Origin: a virus
Strand: one strand, 5' to 3'
Virus record (IMG/VR): IMGVR_UViG_3300027733_000049
Coordinates: 1 to 64,000 of that record
Length of the DNA: 64,000 bases
Shown here piece by piece: positions 17,081 to 28,700 of the stretch. The notes under the pieces were generated by a model. It saw nothing but the letters and a program-made list of their open reading frames with translations, was not told the origin of the DNA and ran no database searches. The translations under genes were made by a program, and so were the position numbers. Each line of letters begins with the position of its first letter. The stretch's first letter is position 1.

Positions 17081-17730
17081 TGACAACAAACAACCGGATT
17101 ATTAACCCAGCGCCTCCTAACCTGCCGCTGAGCACGGATCAGTATGACCGCCGCTATCAAGATCAGTTTTTAAATATCCTGCGTTTGTACTTTAACCAGC
17201 TACAAAACTCTTTGACAGAACTGCTGGGCAACACAGGCGGCAAATACATTGCGTTTCCTTACGGGGCGTTTCAAGATTCCACAGATCAAACAGCCGCTAG
17301 CACAACTGTTGCCTATCCGGTCACATTTAACACCACAGACTTTTCAAATGGTGTGACTGTAGCCAGCAATAGCAAAATTACTGTGGCTTATGCTGGAATA
17401 TGGAACTTACAGTTTTCCATTCAACTGACAAACACTACAAACGCTTCTCAAGACGTAGACATTTGGTTTCGGGTCAATGGCACAAACGTGGCTAATTCAA
17501 ACAGCCGTTTTGGTTTAGCCGCAAGAAAATCTCCCGGTGATCCATACCACATTATTGCGGCGCTTAATTATTTTGTAAGTTTAAATGCAACTGACTATGT
17601 TGAGATAGTGTGGAGAACGACTGATACGGGTGTTTCTATTGAGCAATATCCCGCCAGTGCCAGCCCCACACGACCAGCAATTCCATCAGCCATTGCCACA
17701 CTTTCGTTTGTGTCTGCGCTCCCAGCATGA
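17080..17730 (+). CDS. virion protein with C1q/TNF-like jelly-roll
   Basis: 216 residues. The first ~50 form a helical anchor (YDRRYQDQFLNILRLYFNQLQNSL); from about residue 65 is a beta sandwich with TVAYPVTFNTTDFSNGVTV, AGIWNLQFSIQLTNTT and DVDIWFRVNG, the layout of a C1q-like trimerising domain. Likely a short fibre or knob on head or tail. Begins within a 1-nt TAATG overlap. Confidence 0.65.
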   Translation: MTTNNRIINPAPPNLPLSTDQYDRRYQDQFLNILRLYFNQLQNSLTELLGNTGGKYIAFPYGAFQDSTDQTAASTTVAYPVTFNTTDFSNGVTVASNSKITVAYAGIWNLQFSIQLTNTTNASQDVDIWFRVNGTNVANSNSRFGLAARKSPGDPYHIIAALNYFVSLNATDYVEIVWRTTDTGVSIEQYPASASPTRPAIPSAIATLSFVSALPA

Positions 17731-17764
17731 TATTATTAAATAACCCCCATTTTGAGAGGCAAAA

Positions 17765-20221
17765 ATGAGCCTACAACACGCTGCCCATCATTTAGCGTCA
17801 CAAGGTCGTGGACCTGACGATACGCTCGTCCATATGTCCCACCGTGAAGTGCGGAGCCTACAAGATATTGCACGGGCAAATGGCGGTTCGTTGACCATTA
17901 ATCCTGAGACTGGCCTTGTTGAAGCTGGGTTCTTGACTAACCTTTTGCCTATGATTGCAGGGGCAGCTTTGACGGCAACTGGGGTTGGTGCGCCTTTAGC
18001 GGCTTTGATGGTGGGCGGGTTCCAAACTGCTCGTACTGGCAGTTTAGAAAAAGGTCTCATGGCGGGACTTGGGGCTTATGGTGGCGCTGGGTTAGCGGGT
18101 GGACTGTCTGCTTCCGCTGGGGCGGCAGAAGCTGCTAATCCTGCTGCAAACCTTGCAGGTAAAGCTGTTCCTCCAATTGAACAAATTAACCCCTCTAATG
18201 CGTTATCAGTAACTGATAAACTTAAATATGGTATTCAGGGTCTTGGCACGGAAACAGGACGCAATGCCGCTCTTAATGCAATGGGTGGTGGGTTTGGAGC
18301 CGCTAAAACCGCAGGTATGGCGTTAGCCCCCGTACTTACAGACACTGGCGATCAAAAAGCCCCGCCTTCAGACAACGAGCAGTACAACTTTGAGTACGAT
18401 CCCGGACGTGTGGAAAACCCTGATGAAGGGTATACAGGCGCATTTACTGGCGAACGTACGCACTTTAAACCAAGCTATACACGACTACCTAATACCAGAG
18501 TGACTGGGATGCGTGATGGCGGTCCAGCTTATTCTGACGACAGTGGCGTTTCATTTTATGACGACGATGAAAATGTAAAAAGATATGCAGGTGAGACTGG
18601 TAGCGTAGTTAAAGACGACAAAGATAAAGCAGTCGGTATACAAGGGGCCGCTGCCGCCAAAAACTACGTACCGTTTGAATATCCAGCAACAGCAGCGCAA
18701 CCTGCCGGAAGCGTCCAACCTGTTGCAGCAAATCCGTTTTACACAATGACGGGCCAATCTGCTGATGCGTACAGATACTTGATGGGTTTAGGACCGCAAA
18801 CAAAAGGCCCAACTGTAGTTAAACCGCCTGTTATTACAGACGCTCCCGTGACTACTGAAAAACCCGTAGTCACTACAAGACCAGTTGTTACATTAGGTCC
18901 AGTAATTACTACTCCGTTTGAGACGTTTACGGAAGAAGAAACGACCGGTGAGTTGACTACCTTTGAAGACGATACAACCGAGGAAGAAACAACCGAGGAA
19001 GAAGAAACGACCGGTGAGTTGACTACCTTTGAAGACGATACAACCGAGGAAGAAGAAACGACCACTGAAGAAGAATACACAACCAGTGAGTTGACTACCT
19101 TTGAAGATGATACAACCGAAGAAGAAACGACCACTGAAGAAGAATACACAACCGAAGAAACTACGCTTTCTATTTATAGAGAACCAACTGTCACTATTGG
19201 TGACCCCAATATAACAATAGAGGACTTTACGTTTCCAGACTTTACGGTAGAACAAGTTACCGTAGACAAAACTGACAAATCTTTTTGGGATGATCCTAAT
19301 TTGGTAGACGTTGGTCCTTCAAGAGGCTTAATTAAAAATCAAGAAGAATTAGATGAATCATTTGACAAATATTTAGCAACTAATACAGATAGTCTTTTTG
19401 GAGGTTGTCCTGCGCCTTGGATCAACATTTTGATGGCGGACGGGGGCCTTGTAAAAGCTGGCGACATTAAACCCGGTATGCAAGTCTATACACGGCATGA
19501 AACCACCAATGAGTGGGGCGTCTACCCTGTGACTGCTATGGAGATGGGTGAAGACAATCGCTGGGAAGTGGTGTTAGAAGACGGACGTATTTTTGTTGGT
19601 ACGTTCAACCACCGCGTGCATACTGATGATAACTGGACTGAGATTCGTAATCTAAAAGCAGGTGACAAACTTGTTCAGCCAGAAGGCTTTGGAATTGTTA
19701 AATCTAACAAAGAATTAGACCACGGCCCAGTTGTCAAAATTACTGTTGCTGATGCGCATACATATATTTCTGAAGGCTTCCTGTCACACAATGTAAAAAT
19801 TATGGATGGTTATGATTTAGACGGGAGTTTTGATTTCCGTGGCGGTTCTGGCGGGGGCGGTAAGTACTATGACGATTTTAGTAGCCAAGCCATGGCTGCT
19901 GGTGGTATGACGTCCCCAATGATTCGTGGTCTAAGTGATCTTGGTGGCTACTCCGATGGTGGTCGTCTGTTACGTGGCCCCGGCGATGGTGTATCTGACA
20001 GCATCCCTGCAACAATTGGTGGCAAACAACCTGCACGCCTAGCTGATGGTGAGTTTGTAATTCCGGCACGGATTGTGTCTGAATTGGGTAACGGCTCAAC
20101 CGAAGCTGGCGCACGTAAACTGTACGCCATGATGGAGCGTATCCAAGCTGCCCGTGGCAAAACAGTTGGTAAAAACCGTGTGGCTGCAAATTCGCGTGCT
20201 GATAGGCATCTGCCCGTATGA
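17765..20221 (+). CDS. large virion-type protein with Glu/Thr repeats and Hint domain
   Basis: 818 residues. In order: helical and Gly/Ala-rich hydrophobic N-terminus (NLLPMIAGAALTATGVGAPL, about 55-75, then glycine-rich helices); a disordered acidic region; Pro/Val/Thr stretch (350-385); Glu/Thr repeats at about 389-465; a Hint domain from Cys548 to Asn676; and a Gly-rich C-terminus containing LADGEFVIPARIVSELGNGS, a motif frequent in phage internal virion proteins. The Hint domain could cut or splice the protein; see separate entry. Confidence 0.7.
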   Translation: MSLQHAAHHLASQGRGPDDTLVHMSHREVRSLQDIARANGGSLTINPETGLVEAGFLTNLLPMIAGAALTATGVGAPLAALMVGGFQTARTGSLEKGLMAGLGAYGGAGLAGGLSASAGAAEAANPAANLAGKAVPPIEQINPSNALSVTDKLKYGIQGLGTETGRNAALNAMGGGFGAAKTAGMALAPVLTDTGDQKAPPSDNEQYNFEYDPGRVENPDEGYTGAFTGERTHFKPSYTRLPNTRVTGMRDGGPAYSDDSGVSFYDDDENVKRYAGETGSVVKDDKDKAVGIQGAAAAKNYVPFEYPATAAQPAGSVQPVAANPFYTMTGQSADAYRYLMGLGPQTKGPTVVKPPVITDAPVTTEKPVVTTRPVVTLGPVITTPFETFTEEETTGELTTFEDDTTEEETTEEEETTGELTTFEDDTTEEEETTTEEEYTTSELTTFEDDTTEEETTTEEEYTTEETTLSIYREPTVTIGDPNITIEDFTFPDFTVEQVTVDKTDKSFWDDPNLVDVGPSRGLIKNQEELDESFDKYLATNTDSLFGGCPAPWINILMADGGLVKAGDIKPGMQVYTRHETTNEWGVYPVTAMEMGEDNRWEVVLEDGRIFVGTFNHRVHTDDNWTEIRNLKAGDKLVQPEGFGIVKSNKELDHGPVVKITVADAHTYISEGFLSHNVKIMDGYDLDGSFDFRGGSGGGGKYYDDFSSQAMAAGGMTSPMIRGLSDLGGYSDGGRLLRGPGDGVSDSIPATIGGKQPARLADGEFVIPARIVSELGNGSTEAGARKLYAMMERIQAARGKTVGKNRVAANSRADRHLPV
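18931..19160 (+). repeat. coding Glu/Thr repeat block
   Basis: Three imperfect copies of a unit encoding TGELTTFEDDTTEEE or TSELTTFEDDTTEEE, with GAAGAAGAAACGACC-type DNA between them, giving an acidic, disordered linker of about 75 residues. Purine-rich simple DNA, prone to length change. Confidence 0.75.
19406..19792 (+). other. Hint (intein-like) domain, 129 residues
   Basis: Residues 548-676 of the protein at 17765. Seen directly: Cys548 after GG (block A, CPAPWINILMADGG), TFNH at 613-616 (block B TxxH), LKAGDKL, then DAHTYISEGFLSHN with His675-Asn676 (blocks F and G). The residue after Asn is Val, not Cys/Ser/Thr, so it resembles a bacterial intein-like or Hint autoprocessing module and not a canonical splicing intein. 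No homing endonuclease insert. Confidence 0.75.
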
Positions 20222-20622
20222 ATATTGAGCGTGTAGACGTTGCGCATGTCCATCATGTGTGGCCTTTGGTAGAGGGGCATATCTTCTCCGCCCTTGAGCA
20301 TTCAAAAGGCGACTACACGCTGGATCAGGTTAAAACGCTAGTAGCCCTAGGTAACTGGACGCTATTGGTTGCTGTAGATGATAATGGCGTACATGGTGCG
20401 GCAACAGTTGATTTTTTTAATCGGCCCAATGACCGTATAGCATTTATTACAGCCATAGGTGGGCATTTAGTATCTAGTCCTGATTCAGTTGAGCAACTTA
20501 AAAAACTGCTTGGATCTTTTGGGGCTACATGTATAGAAGGTGCGGCAAGAGAATCGATTGCACGTTTATGGTCAAGGTACGGCTTTGAAGAGAAGTACCG
20601 AATTGTAGGAGTAAAAATATGA
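20218..20622 (+). CDS. GNAT-like acetyltransferase fold protein
   Basis: 134 residues, ATGA overlap. N-terminal VDVAHVHHVWPLVEGHIFSALEHS and central WTLLVAVDDNGVHGAATVDFF, with C-terminal ARESIARLWSRYGFEEKYRIV, are the typical GNAT layout. Similar small proteins lie just before the internal core genes in T7-like phages (gp13 position). The acetyl-CoA loop is poorly conserved, so an enzymatic role is uncertain; an assembly role is possible. Confidence 0.65.
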   Translation: MNIERVDVAHVHHVWPLVEGHIFSALEHSKGDYTLDQVKTLVALGNWTLLVAVDDNGVHGAATVDFFNRPNDRIAFITAIGGHLVSSPDSVEQLKKLLGSFGATCIEGAARESIARLWSRYGFEEKYRIVGVKI

Positions 20623-22745
20623 GCGGTGGCGGAAGCAGCAGTGGGACATCCACGCAAATACAAGACGTACCAGATTGGGCAAAACCGTATGCTAAGACTG
20701 CGCTAGGGCAGGCATCCCAATTAACGGATATTACTAAGAACCCGTACCAGTCGTATACGGGTGATCGTACTGCGCAGTTTACGCCTTTGCAGCAACAGTC
20801 CTACCAAGGTGCTGCGGCTATGCAGGCTGGCCCGCAAGCGTTTCAATCGCAAGTTGGTCAGTACATGTCTCCGTACATGCAACAAGTTGTGGAACGTCAA
20901 CAACAAGATGCTACACGCCAAGCTGGTATTGCAGAACAAGCTCAGAAAGCTCAAGCTGCTCGTATGGGTGCGTTTGGTGGTAGCGGTGACTATTTAGCTC
21001 GTGGTCAAGCTGCGTCTGCTTTGGCTCGCCAAAAGGGTGATATTCAAGCCCAAGGATTACAAGCGGCTTTTGGTAACGCAACCAACCAGTACAACCAAGG
21101 TCAAAGCCAAAACATGGCGATTAACCAGTTGCAAAATCAATATGGTGGTCAGCAACAGCAACAAGTACAGAACATTCTTAGTCAGCAACAGCAAGACTTC
21201 CAAGACCAGAAGCGTTATCCATATCAGCAATTAGAGTTTATGTCTGGTTTGATGCGTGGCACGCCCATGGGTACTGTGTCCTCAATGTATCAAGCTCCCG
21301 GTAGTGCGTTAGGCCAAGTTGCAGGTCTAGGCATGGGTGCATATGGACTATCCCAGATGGGTATGAAGTTTGCCGATGGGGGCGCTGTTGGTTATGCGGG
21401 TGGTGGTTATGCTGATGGTGGGAGCGTTGACCACCCAGATAATGTTGCCTCTATTGTTCATACATTAAGTGATTTGCAACTTGCACATGCTGAACAGGCC
21501 GCAAAAGCCCGAGGTGATGTCGAACAGTTAGATGCAATTGAAAAAGAAAAAGCTATGCGTGCGTCTGAACGTGGCGGCATGGCAGGCGCATTTAACAGCC
21601 TTCCCGAGGAACAGCAAGAGCATATGTTGGCGGGTGGTGGTATGGCGGTTGCCTTTAAAAAAGGCGGTGATGAAGGTGAAAATACATACTTTCAAGACCC
21701 TATGGGTGCGCCATCTGTTTCTGAAGGTCGTGCGCCAAGCGCGGCAGACTTTGTACCTGACTTTCGTCAAAACGTAACAGAAGGTGAGTCATACACCCCC
21801 GGCCTACGTGGGATGTTGTTTGGCTACGATGTGAAAAAACCCGCACCAAAAGAAGAGAAGCCTAAAGAAACACCGTACGATCCAAGCACTGCTACACGTC
21901 GTTCGGACTTTGACGGTAAGAAACAGCAAATTAGTCCCGTTGTCAAACGCGGAATTTCTGAACTTGCGGCCTCACGTGGTCTGTCAGAAGACGACCTGAT
22001 GGAGTCCACCAAAAAAATGATGGCGTACTTTGATTCTCGTAGCAAGCCAGAGATGGACAAGCTACAAGCCATGATTGACCAAGGTGCGGGTGAGTCAAAA
22101 GAAATTAAAGAACAGGCGCTTGGTAGAGCACTTGCTAAATATGGTTTTGACTGGGCGGCTAAAGCATCTCAGCCCGGGGCACGTTTCCTTGGTAGTGCTT
22201 CCGCCGCCGCTCCATCTATTGCAGAGTCTGTAGCTGAAAGCCAAAAGCTTGAACAAGCCGCTAAACAAAATCAACTCAAGCTTAATATGTCTATGCAACA
22301 GTTTCGTATTGCACAGAGCAAGGGCGATGAGCGTGCAGCTATGTCTTGGGCACAGCAAGTACGTCAGTTAAAACAATTTGACCAACAGATCGATCTTAAA
22401 CGTCAAGAACTTGGCATCCATGCGGCTGGTATTTCTCAAAAGAATCAGCAGTTCAATGCCATGATGGGCGCACGTATGGCGTCTGCTGGGGCACAAAATA
22501 AACAAGCTCAAGCACGCTTGGCTAAAGTTGGTACTGACGCCGCGTTTAAATACGATGAGTCAAACCGTCGTATTAAAGATGAGTTGATTAAACAACACGG
22601 TCCTGTTGCAGGCGAAGCTCTGTACAGGCAGGGTCGAAAGAATTATATTAATGAGGCAATGCAGTCCACTTCTGACTCTATGTTAGACAGCCGTGGTAGC
22701 GAAGGTAGTAGCGCTCGTAATGTATTTGATCTGTTGGAAGACTAA
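20619..22745 (+). CDS. internal virion (ejection) protein
   Basis: 708 residues, Gln/Ala/Gly-rich. N-terminal motif DVPDWAKPYAKTALGQ and the long Gln-rich helical region (QQQQVQNILSQQQQDFQ) are typical of podovirus internal core proteins. Middle has FADGGAVGYAGGGYADGGS and AFKKGGDEG; the C-terminal third is again helical (LEQAAKQNQLKLNMSMQQF). Follows the GNAT-like gene and precedes the giant protein, as in T7 gp14-gp16 order. It probably leaves the capsid with the DNA to form a channel. Confidence 0.7.
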   Translation: MSGGGSSSGTSTQIQDVPDWAKPYAKTALGQASQLTDITKNPYQSYTGDRTAQFTPLQQQSYQGAAAMQAGPQAFQSQVGQYMSPYMQQVVERQQQDATRQAGIAEQAQKAQAARMGAFGGSGDYLARGQAASALARQKGDIQAQGLQAAFGNATNQYNQGQSQNMAINQLQNQYGGQQQQQVQNILSQQQQDFQDQKRYPYQQLEFMSGLMRGTPMGTVSSMYQAPGSALGQVAGLGMGAYGLSQMGMKFADGGAVGYAGGGYADGGSVDHPDNVASIVHTLSDLQLAHAEQAAKARGDVEQLDAIEKEKAMRASERGGMAGAFNSLPEEQQEHMLAGGGMAVAFKKGGDEGENTYFQDPMGAPSVSEGRAPSAADFVPDFRQNVTEGESYTPGLRGMLFGYDVKKPAPKEEKPKETPYDPSTATRRSDFDGKKQQISPVVKRGISELAASRGLSEDDLMESTKKMMAYFDSRSKPEMDKLQAMIDQGAGESKEIKEQALGRALAKYGFDWAAKASQPGARFLGSASAAAPSIAESVAESQKLEQAAKQNQLKLNMSMQQFRIAQSKGDERAAMSWAQQVRQLKQFDQQIDLKRQELGIHAAGISQKNQQFNAMMGARMASAGAQNKQAQARLAKVGTDAAFKYDESNRRIKDELIKQHGPVAGEALYRQGRKNYINEAMQSTSDSMLDSRGSEGSSARNVFDLLED

Positions 22746-22747
22746 AC

Positions 22748-25700
22748 ATGATTATCAATCTGCCCAAACTTGGGGACGTTGAGTTTCCAGATAATGTCAC
22801 GCCCGAACAGTTAAATGGGTTGTTGGGCAAATTGTCTGAAAAATATGATTTCCGTTTACCAAAGCCAGAAGCAAGTTTAGGTACGATTGCAAAGCGTGGT
22901 GTGATGCGTTCTTTGGGAGAAACAGGTATCGCGTTTGGCGATCTGGCTCCCGCAATGCTCAACGAGTTTGTTGGTGGTGATAAAGAATATACGCAGCGCC
23001 AGATGGGTGAAGCGCAAGCTTCCCGTGAAGAACTTCAACGTAAGTACCCCACACGGTTTAAATCTTACAAAAACATTGACAGCCCATTTGAAGCAATTGA
23101 ATACGGTGCTGAAACTTTAGGCGAGCTAATCCCCACTGCCGCTACTACCATGATCCCCGGTGCAGGTGCAGGTGTTGTAGGTGGCAGAATGGCGGCAGGC
23201 AATGTAATGCGTTCTGCCTTGCAAGCTGGCCCACTATCCCGTGCGGGTATGGCTACGGCACAAACTGCCGCCAAAGAAGCCGGTCAAGTTGCAGGTCGCC
23301 GTGCTATGTATGCAGGCAACTACATGGGTTCATTTGCGCAAAACGCCCCTGAAGTCTTTGAAGGTATTTACCAAGAAACTGGCAAGTTTGAACCGGGGAT
23401 TGCCGCCCTTGCAGGTGGTATTAGTTCTGTGTTGGACTCTATTGTCCCAACTAAAGTCATGGATCAACTTGGCACATATGGCAAATTAAAGCTCGTTGAG
23501 AAGTTGGCTAAAGAATCGGGTGCGGCCCCCAATGTGTGGAAGCGTATTGGCATCGATGCCGCTAAGACTGCGGCTACGGAAGGCTTAACTGAGTCTGCAC
23601 AAGAATCAATTGGTGCATATGCAGAACAAGTCGCAGGCAGTGCCAAGGGCATACTAGATCCCGAGAACATCCAACGCTACAAAGAATCATTTGTTAAAGG
23701 TGCTATTGGTGGTTCAGCTTTTGCCGTGCCTCAAGCTGTGTCTCAGTACCGCACAATTAAACGTGATCAGTTTGCAACTAAAGAAGCACAAGATGCTTTG
23801 GCACAGCAAGATCAACTTGCAAAACAGCAGGCTCAACAGCCAACAGCTATGCAACAACAAGTGATGAAAGCCGCGCAGCCCCAGCCCGGTGTTCCTCGCA
23901 CACAGGAAGAACTTGAGGAAGCTTTTAGATACACGCAAGAAGAGTTGGGCATCTTACAGAAGCGTATGGATGAGTCACGTCCCGGCTCACCAGCTTATGC
24001 AGAATTGGATGCCGCAATCAAAGCTAAACAAGTTGAAGCAGATAAGATCAGCCAAGAGAAAGCCAAAACCAGTGTGTTTGCTGCCGCCAAACCAAATGAA
24101 CAAGGTTTGTATCCCGCACAACAACCGGTTGATGTCAACACAGTTAAGTCATTAGGTGTTAACCCTACATCTAAAGCTGCTCAATCATTAATGGGGCTTG
24201 ACTTAAACACACCTGAAGGTGTGACTACGTTTGTACAAACACTTGAAGATCCGGGCTACAAGGGTAGTATTAATGAAGCCGCATACAACAGCCTCGTATC
24301 TACATTTGACCCCGCCACAGTTGCGACGGCTAGAGAAAGCCTCAAAGGAGCGCCCAATGTTGCAAGACCTAACGCCCCAACAGGTGGAACAAGCACTAAG
24401 GTGGCTAGCCAGCCCAGTGGTGGACAGCCCACCGCAGGAGCTACTACATCTAAACGAGATGGAATGGTTTCTACTGGACAGAATGTTGACAACACTGTTG
24501 GTGGAGAAGGACAGCCAACCACTCCAGTAGCCACATTCCAGACATCTAAGGGCAGTACCTACATTGTTGGTACAGATGGTAAAACAAGTCGTACCAAACT
24601 CTCCCCCGGAAAAGGACAAGGAGAGACATACGAGCCACACACTGCCTTGTTTGTAAACCCCGGTGACCATACTGAAATCTTAAGTGACATGCAAGGTGGT
24701 ATGGGCGACCACTCTGTCCGTTTGGGTTATATGGCAAACGGCAAGTTTGTTCAAATACAGAGCATTTCTGAAATACCTGATGGTGCAGAACCTAAAGTTG
24801 GAGTGTTTAATAAGAAGACTGGCGCAACTGTTGGGATGTACGGTGCCGCAACTGCACCTGCAATGGGGTTGCATCCAGTTGAAAAGTTGTACAAAACTGA
24901 TGGTACTGCATCGACCCACGTTGGCAATTCAATTACTAAGATTGATAAAGCAGTTGCAGAGGAAAGCCAAGAGCTAGACCCGCTTTTTGAATATGCGGTG
25001 TCTTTGATCCAAACAGGTGTTGAACCTACGCCTAGCGCCCTTGCAAAAGAACTTGATATTGATCAAGAACGTGCTTTGGAAATCTTGGCGCAGATGGATT
25101 CTGAAGGTATGTTTGACGAGATTGCTAAACAAAATGCAATTGAGGTGGGCAAACGTAAACCACCACCCAAACAACCACCTGTAGGTACAGTTAAGACAAT
25201 TAACATCCCGCAAGAAGAAGTGGTGACTGAAGTTGATAAAACCAACGCTTCTGATAAAGAAAAAGTCAAAGCGCTTGCTGATTCAAAGAGTAAAACTCCC
25301 AAGGAAAAAGACGCCCGTGCATATTTTGGGCGGTTAGAACTTGGTTTAGCGCTTCGCACTATTGCCAATGACTTGGTACTTCAGCCTACGAGATACCGCA
25401 ACTCATTGATGACGAGCCTTAAAGACAGCCCCGAAGGTGCGGAACCACTTTTTAAAGATGAAGCAGAAGCTAAACTGCATCGTGGTCAGGGTGGTGTACA
25501 TACCCGTAACGCATCTGAGTGGGTGCGTGAAAACCTGTCGCCTAAGAATGTTGCCTACATGGATAAGTGGGTTGCGCAATATACAAAAGAAGACCAACGT
25601 GCACAACGGTTTTCAAAGAAGTTTGAAAAACAACAAGAACAAAGAGCCAACGTAGAAACGCAGGTTAAAGAAGAATCTCAAGCCGCTAAAAAGCAAGGCG

Positions 25701-28700
25701 AGTATGTGCCTACCGCAGAAGAAGCCGCAGAAGCCGCCGCCACAGAGACTTTGGTAGAAAAGGGCAAGAAGAACCTACAAACTCTTGCATACGAGTTAGA
25801 GAATGACTTGTATGGCAGTGACGAAGATTTGCTTGCCTCCAAAGATATTGCCGCGCTGTTCAACCAAGCGCACCCCGTTGTGCTTGACCTACTTGCTCGC
25901 GGTCAACTGACCCGTGCCCTGCAATCGCTGTCGGATACTGCCTCATCAGAGTTTGTTCGTAGAACTGCGGAAACTTTGTCCAAGGTTACTGGCACTACCA
26001 AACTTGTGTATGGCGCAAAGGAGTCTAGGTTTGACCCTGCGACTAACACCGTTTATCTACGTGATAGTGCGACCGACTACGAAATTTTGCATGAGATGTC
26101 CCATGCCGGTTTGTCCCACATAATCTCCAACCCATCGCATCCAGTTACAAAACAACTGGGTCAAATCTTTGCGCAAATCAAAGGTGATATTGATGGTGCA
26201 TATGGTGCAAAGAACTTACAAGAATTTGTAGCAGAAGCTTGGAGTAACGAAGACTTCAGGGGCCACTTAAAAGAAAAGTACGCTCCCGGCAACAAGTTGT
26301 CTGTTTGGGACAAGATCATGAACGTCCTACGTCGCATGATTGGTTACCCTCCCAAGACACAGGAGTCTGTGCTTGATAGCGTTGATCGCATGTTGAACCA
26401 AATTGCCAGTGTTGCGCCCGACATGCGTAAGGGAGATTCTCTGTATGCACAAGCTATGCAACACCCCAACTTGGCTCAAAAAGTTATGGGGAAAGTGGAC
26501 GACGTAATCCAGCAGCAGCAGGTTATGACTCCAGAGCGTGCCGCTGAATGGGTGGGTAAAGCTGAAAACATGGGCATCAGTTTCCGTTCTGCCATGCAAA
26601 GGTTCTTAAACCTCTCAGCGCTAGGGCAAGTGGGTAGTAACTACGTTGGACGTGATGCAATTACGTTTTCCGATAAGGTCAACGAGATGGCGGGTTACTA
26701 CGAAAACTTGATGAACAAACTCAAGCCTCTGGTTGACCGTGAAGAAGCATTTGCTAAGACTGACCGTTATCAATTTTGGTCTACCCTTGTGAACGACTCT
26801 ACTGTGGAGGATGTAAATCCTACCGCACCACGCAAAAACTATGAAGGTTCTCCAGAGAAGCTGGCCGCATGGGATCAGTTGAACAGACGCTACAACACGT
26901 TGACCGATACAGAAAAGAAACTGTACAACGATCACTTCAGTGCGTTCAAGGAAATGTTCAAAGAACTGAAAGCTTCTATTAGAGGCAGTCTGAACCAGAC
27001 TTTCCGCAACGAAGATGGATCACCTGATGATGCCCGTATATCGTCTGCCTATGAAAAGATCATGGACAAGATTACAAAGATGGGCATCGATCACTACTCA
27101 CCTTTGTATCGTCATGGCTCGTTTTGGCTAGTCTACACAGACAAGAATACCAATGAGTCTGTATCAAAACTGTTTGAAAGCCAAGCAGAACGAAGACTTG
27201 AACGTAATAAGTTGGAAACCGAGGGGCATACTGGCTTTGATGAGCCTGTGCGTATGGATCAGATGAAATCCAAATCTGTTCCACGTGGAACAGTTGCCGC
27301 AGATATTGTGAAGATCATGAAAGACGGTAACGCGGATGAGAAGGCTATCGATGCCTTCTATCAACTTATTGTCAGTGCCCTGCCAGAGACCAGCGTGCTC
27401 AAGTCGTTTCAAAAACGTAAGAACACCCCCGGCTACATAGATGATGCGGCACTGGCGTTTACCAACGTCACAAGCAACATGGCACGTCAGTTGTCCCGCA
27501 TGAAGTACAACGAAGAACTCAAAGGCTTGGTTGATAAGATGCGTACGACTGTGGGTCAAAGTCGTGGCAAGGATGCCTTGCGTGGTGCTGAAGTTGTAAA
27601 AGAACTAGAAGCACGTCGTGAGTTTGCGATGAACCCCACCCTGTCTGACATATCACGCTATGCAAGTGGGGGGGCTTTTTACTTTAACTTGGCAGGTAAC
27701 ATTTCATCTGCTGTGGTCAACTTAGTACAAACCCCAATGGCGACTTACCCTCAACTTGGTGGTGAGTATGGCTACTTAGAGGCAGGTAGGGCATTGATTG
27801 CGGCTACCAAATTGTATGGATCATCAGGGTTATCCCGTATAGTCACTGACATAAATGGTCAGCAGTCCACAGAAAAAGCCATGTTGTCTGTTGAAAACCT
27901 TGTCAATGCAGGTAAAGCCCCGCAGTACAAAGAACTTGTAAAACGTCTGAATGAATTGGGCTTCTTACAAAATACAACAATGCGTGAGGCGTTGGAAGCA
28001 AGCAACCGTGGCGAAATCAACAAGGGTAAGTCTTCGGATCTAATGAACGATGTTACCCAAAAGGCTACGTTCCTGTTCCACCATGCCGAGCGTGCCAACC
28101 GTGAAGTCTCTGCAATCGCTACGTACGACTTAGAAATGCAGAAGCTGAAAAACAACAAGCAGATGAACGATGAGCAAAAGCAGGCTCAAGCAATTGAAAA
28201 AGCAGTGCGTATGTTGGAATTCACGCACGGTGCAAGTCACACAGAATCTGCCCCCAGTATTGGTCACTCCGACATTGGTAAGATTTTGACAGTGTTCAAG
28301 CGTTTTGGTTTCACCATGTATTACATGTTGTTTGACACAATCCGCAGATCACTTCCAATAGCAGGTGCTACTGGTAAAGAACTTGAGGGTATTCAAGCGG
28401 CTCGTCGCCAACTGATTGGCACATACGGCATGGCAGGGATCTTTGCAGGTGCTAAAGGTTTGCCCTTGTATTGGGTTGCTGAGTTGGCATACAACGCATT
28501 GAACGATGACGACGAAGATGACTTTGATGCTGTCATGCGTAAATATCTTGGTGAGCTTGCGTTTAAAGGACCTGTTAATTACTTTACTAACTTAGGCATT
28601 GCAGATCGCGTGGGTTGGACTGACCTAATCTACCGTGAAAACAAAGGTGATAAAGCCGATGCAAGTGCCTTGAGCCAATTTGTAGAGAGCGTGTTGGGTG

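Noticed and set aside
18739-19149. 136-codon frame opposite the Glu/Thr repeats
   Set aside because: Antisense of the repeat (Ser/Val-only translation); shadow of the coding strand.
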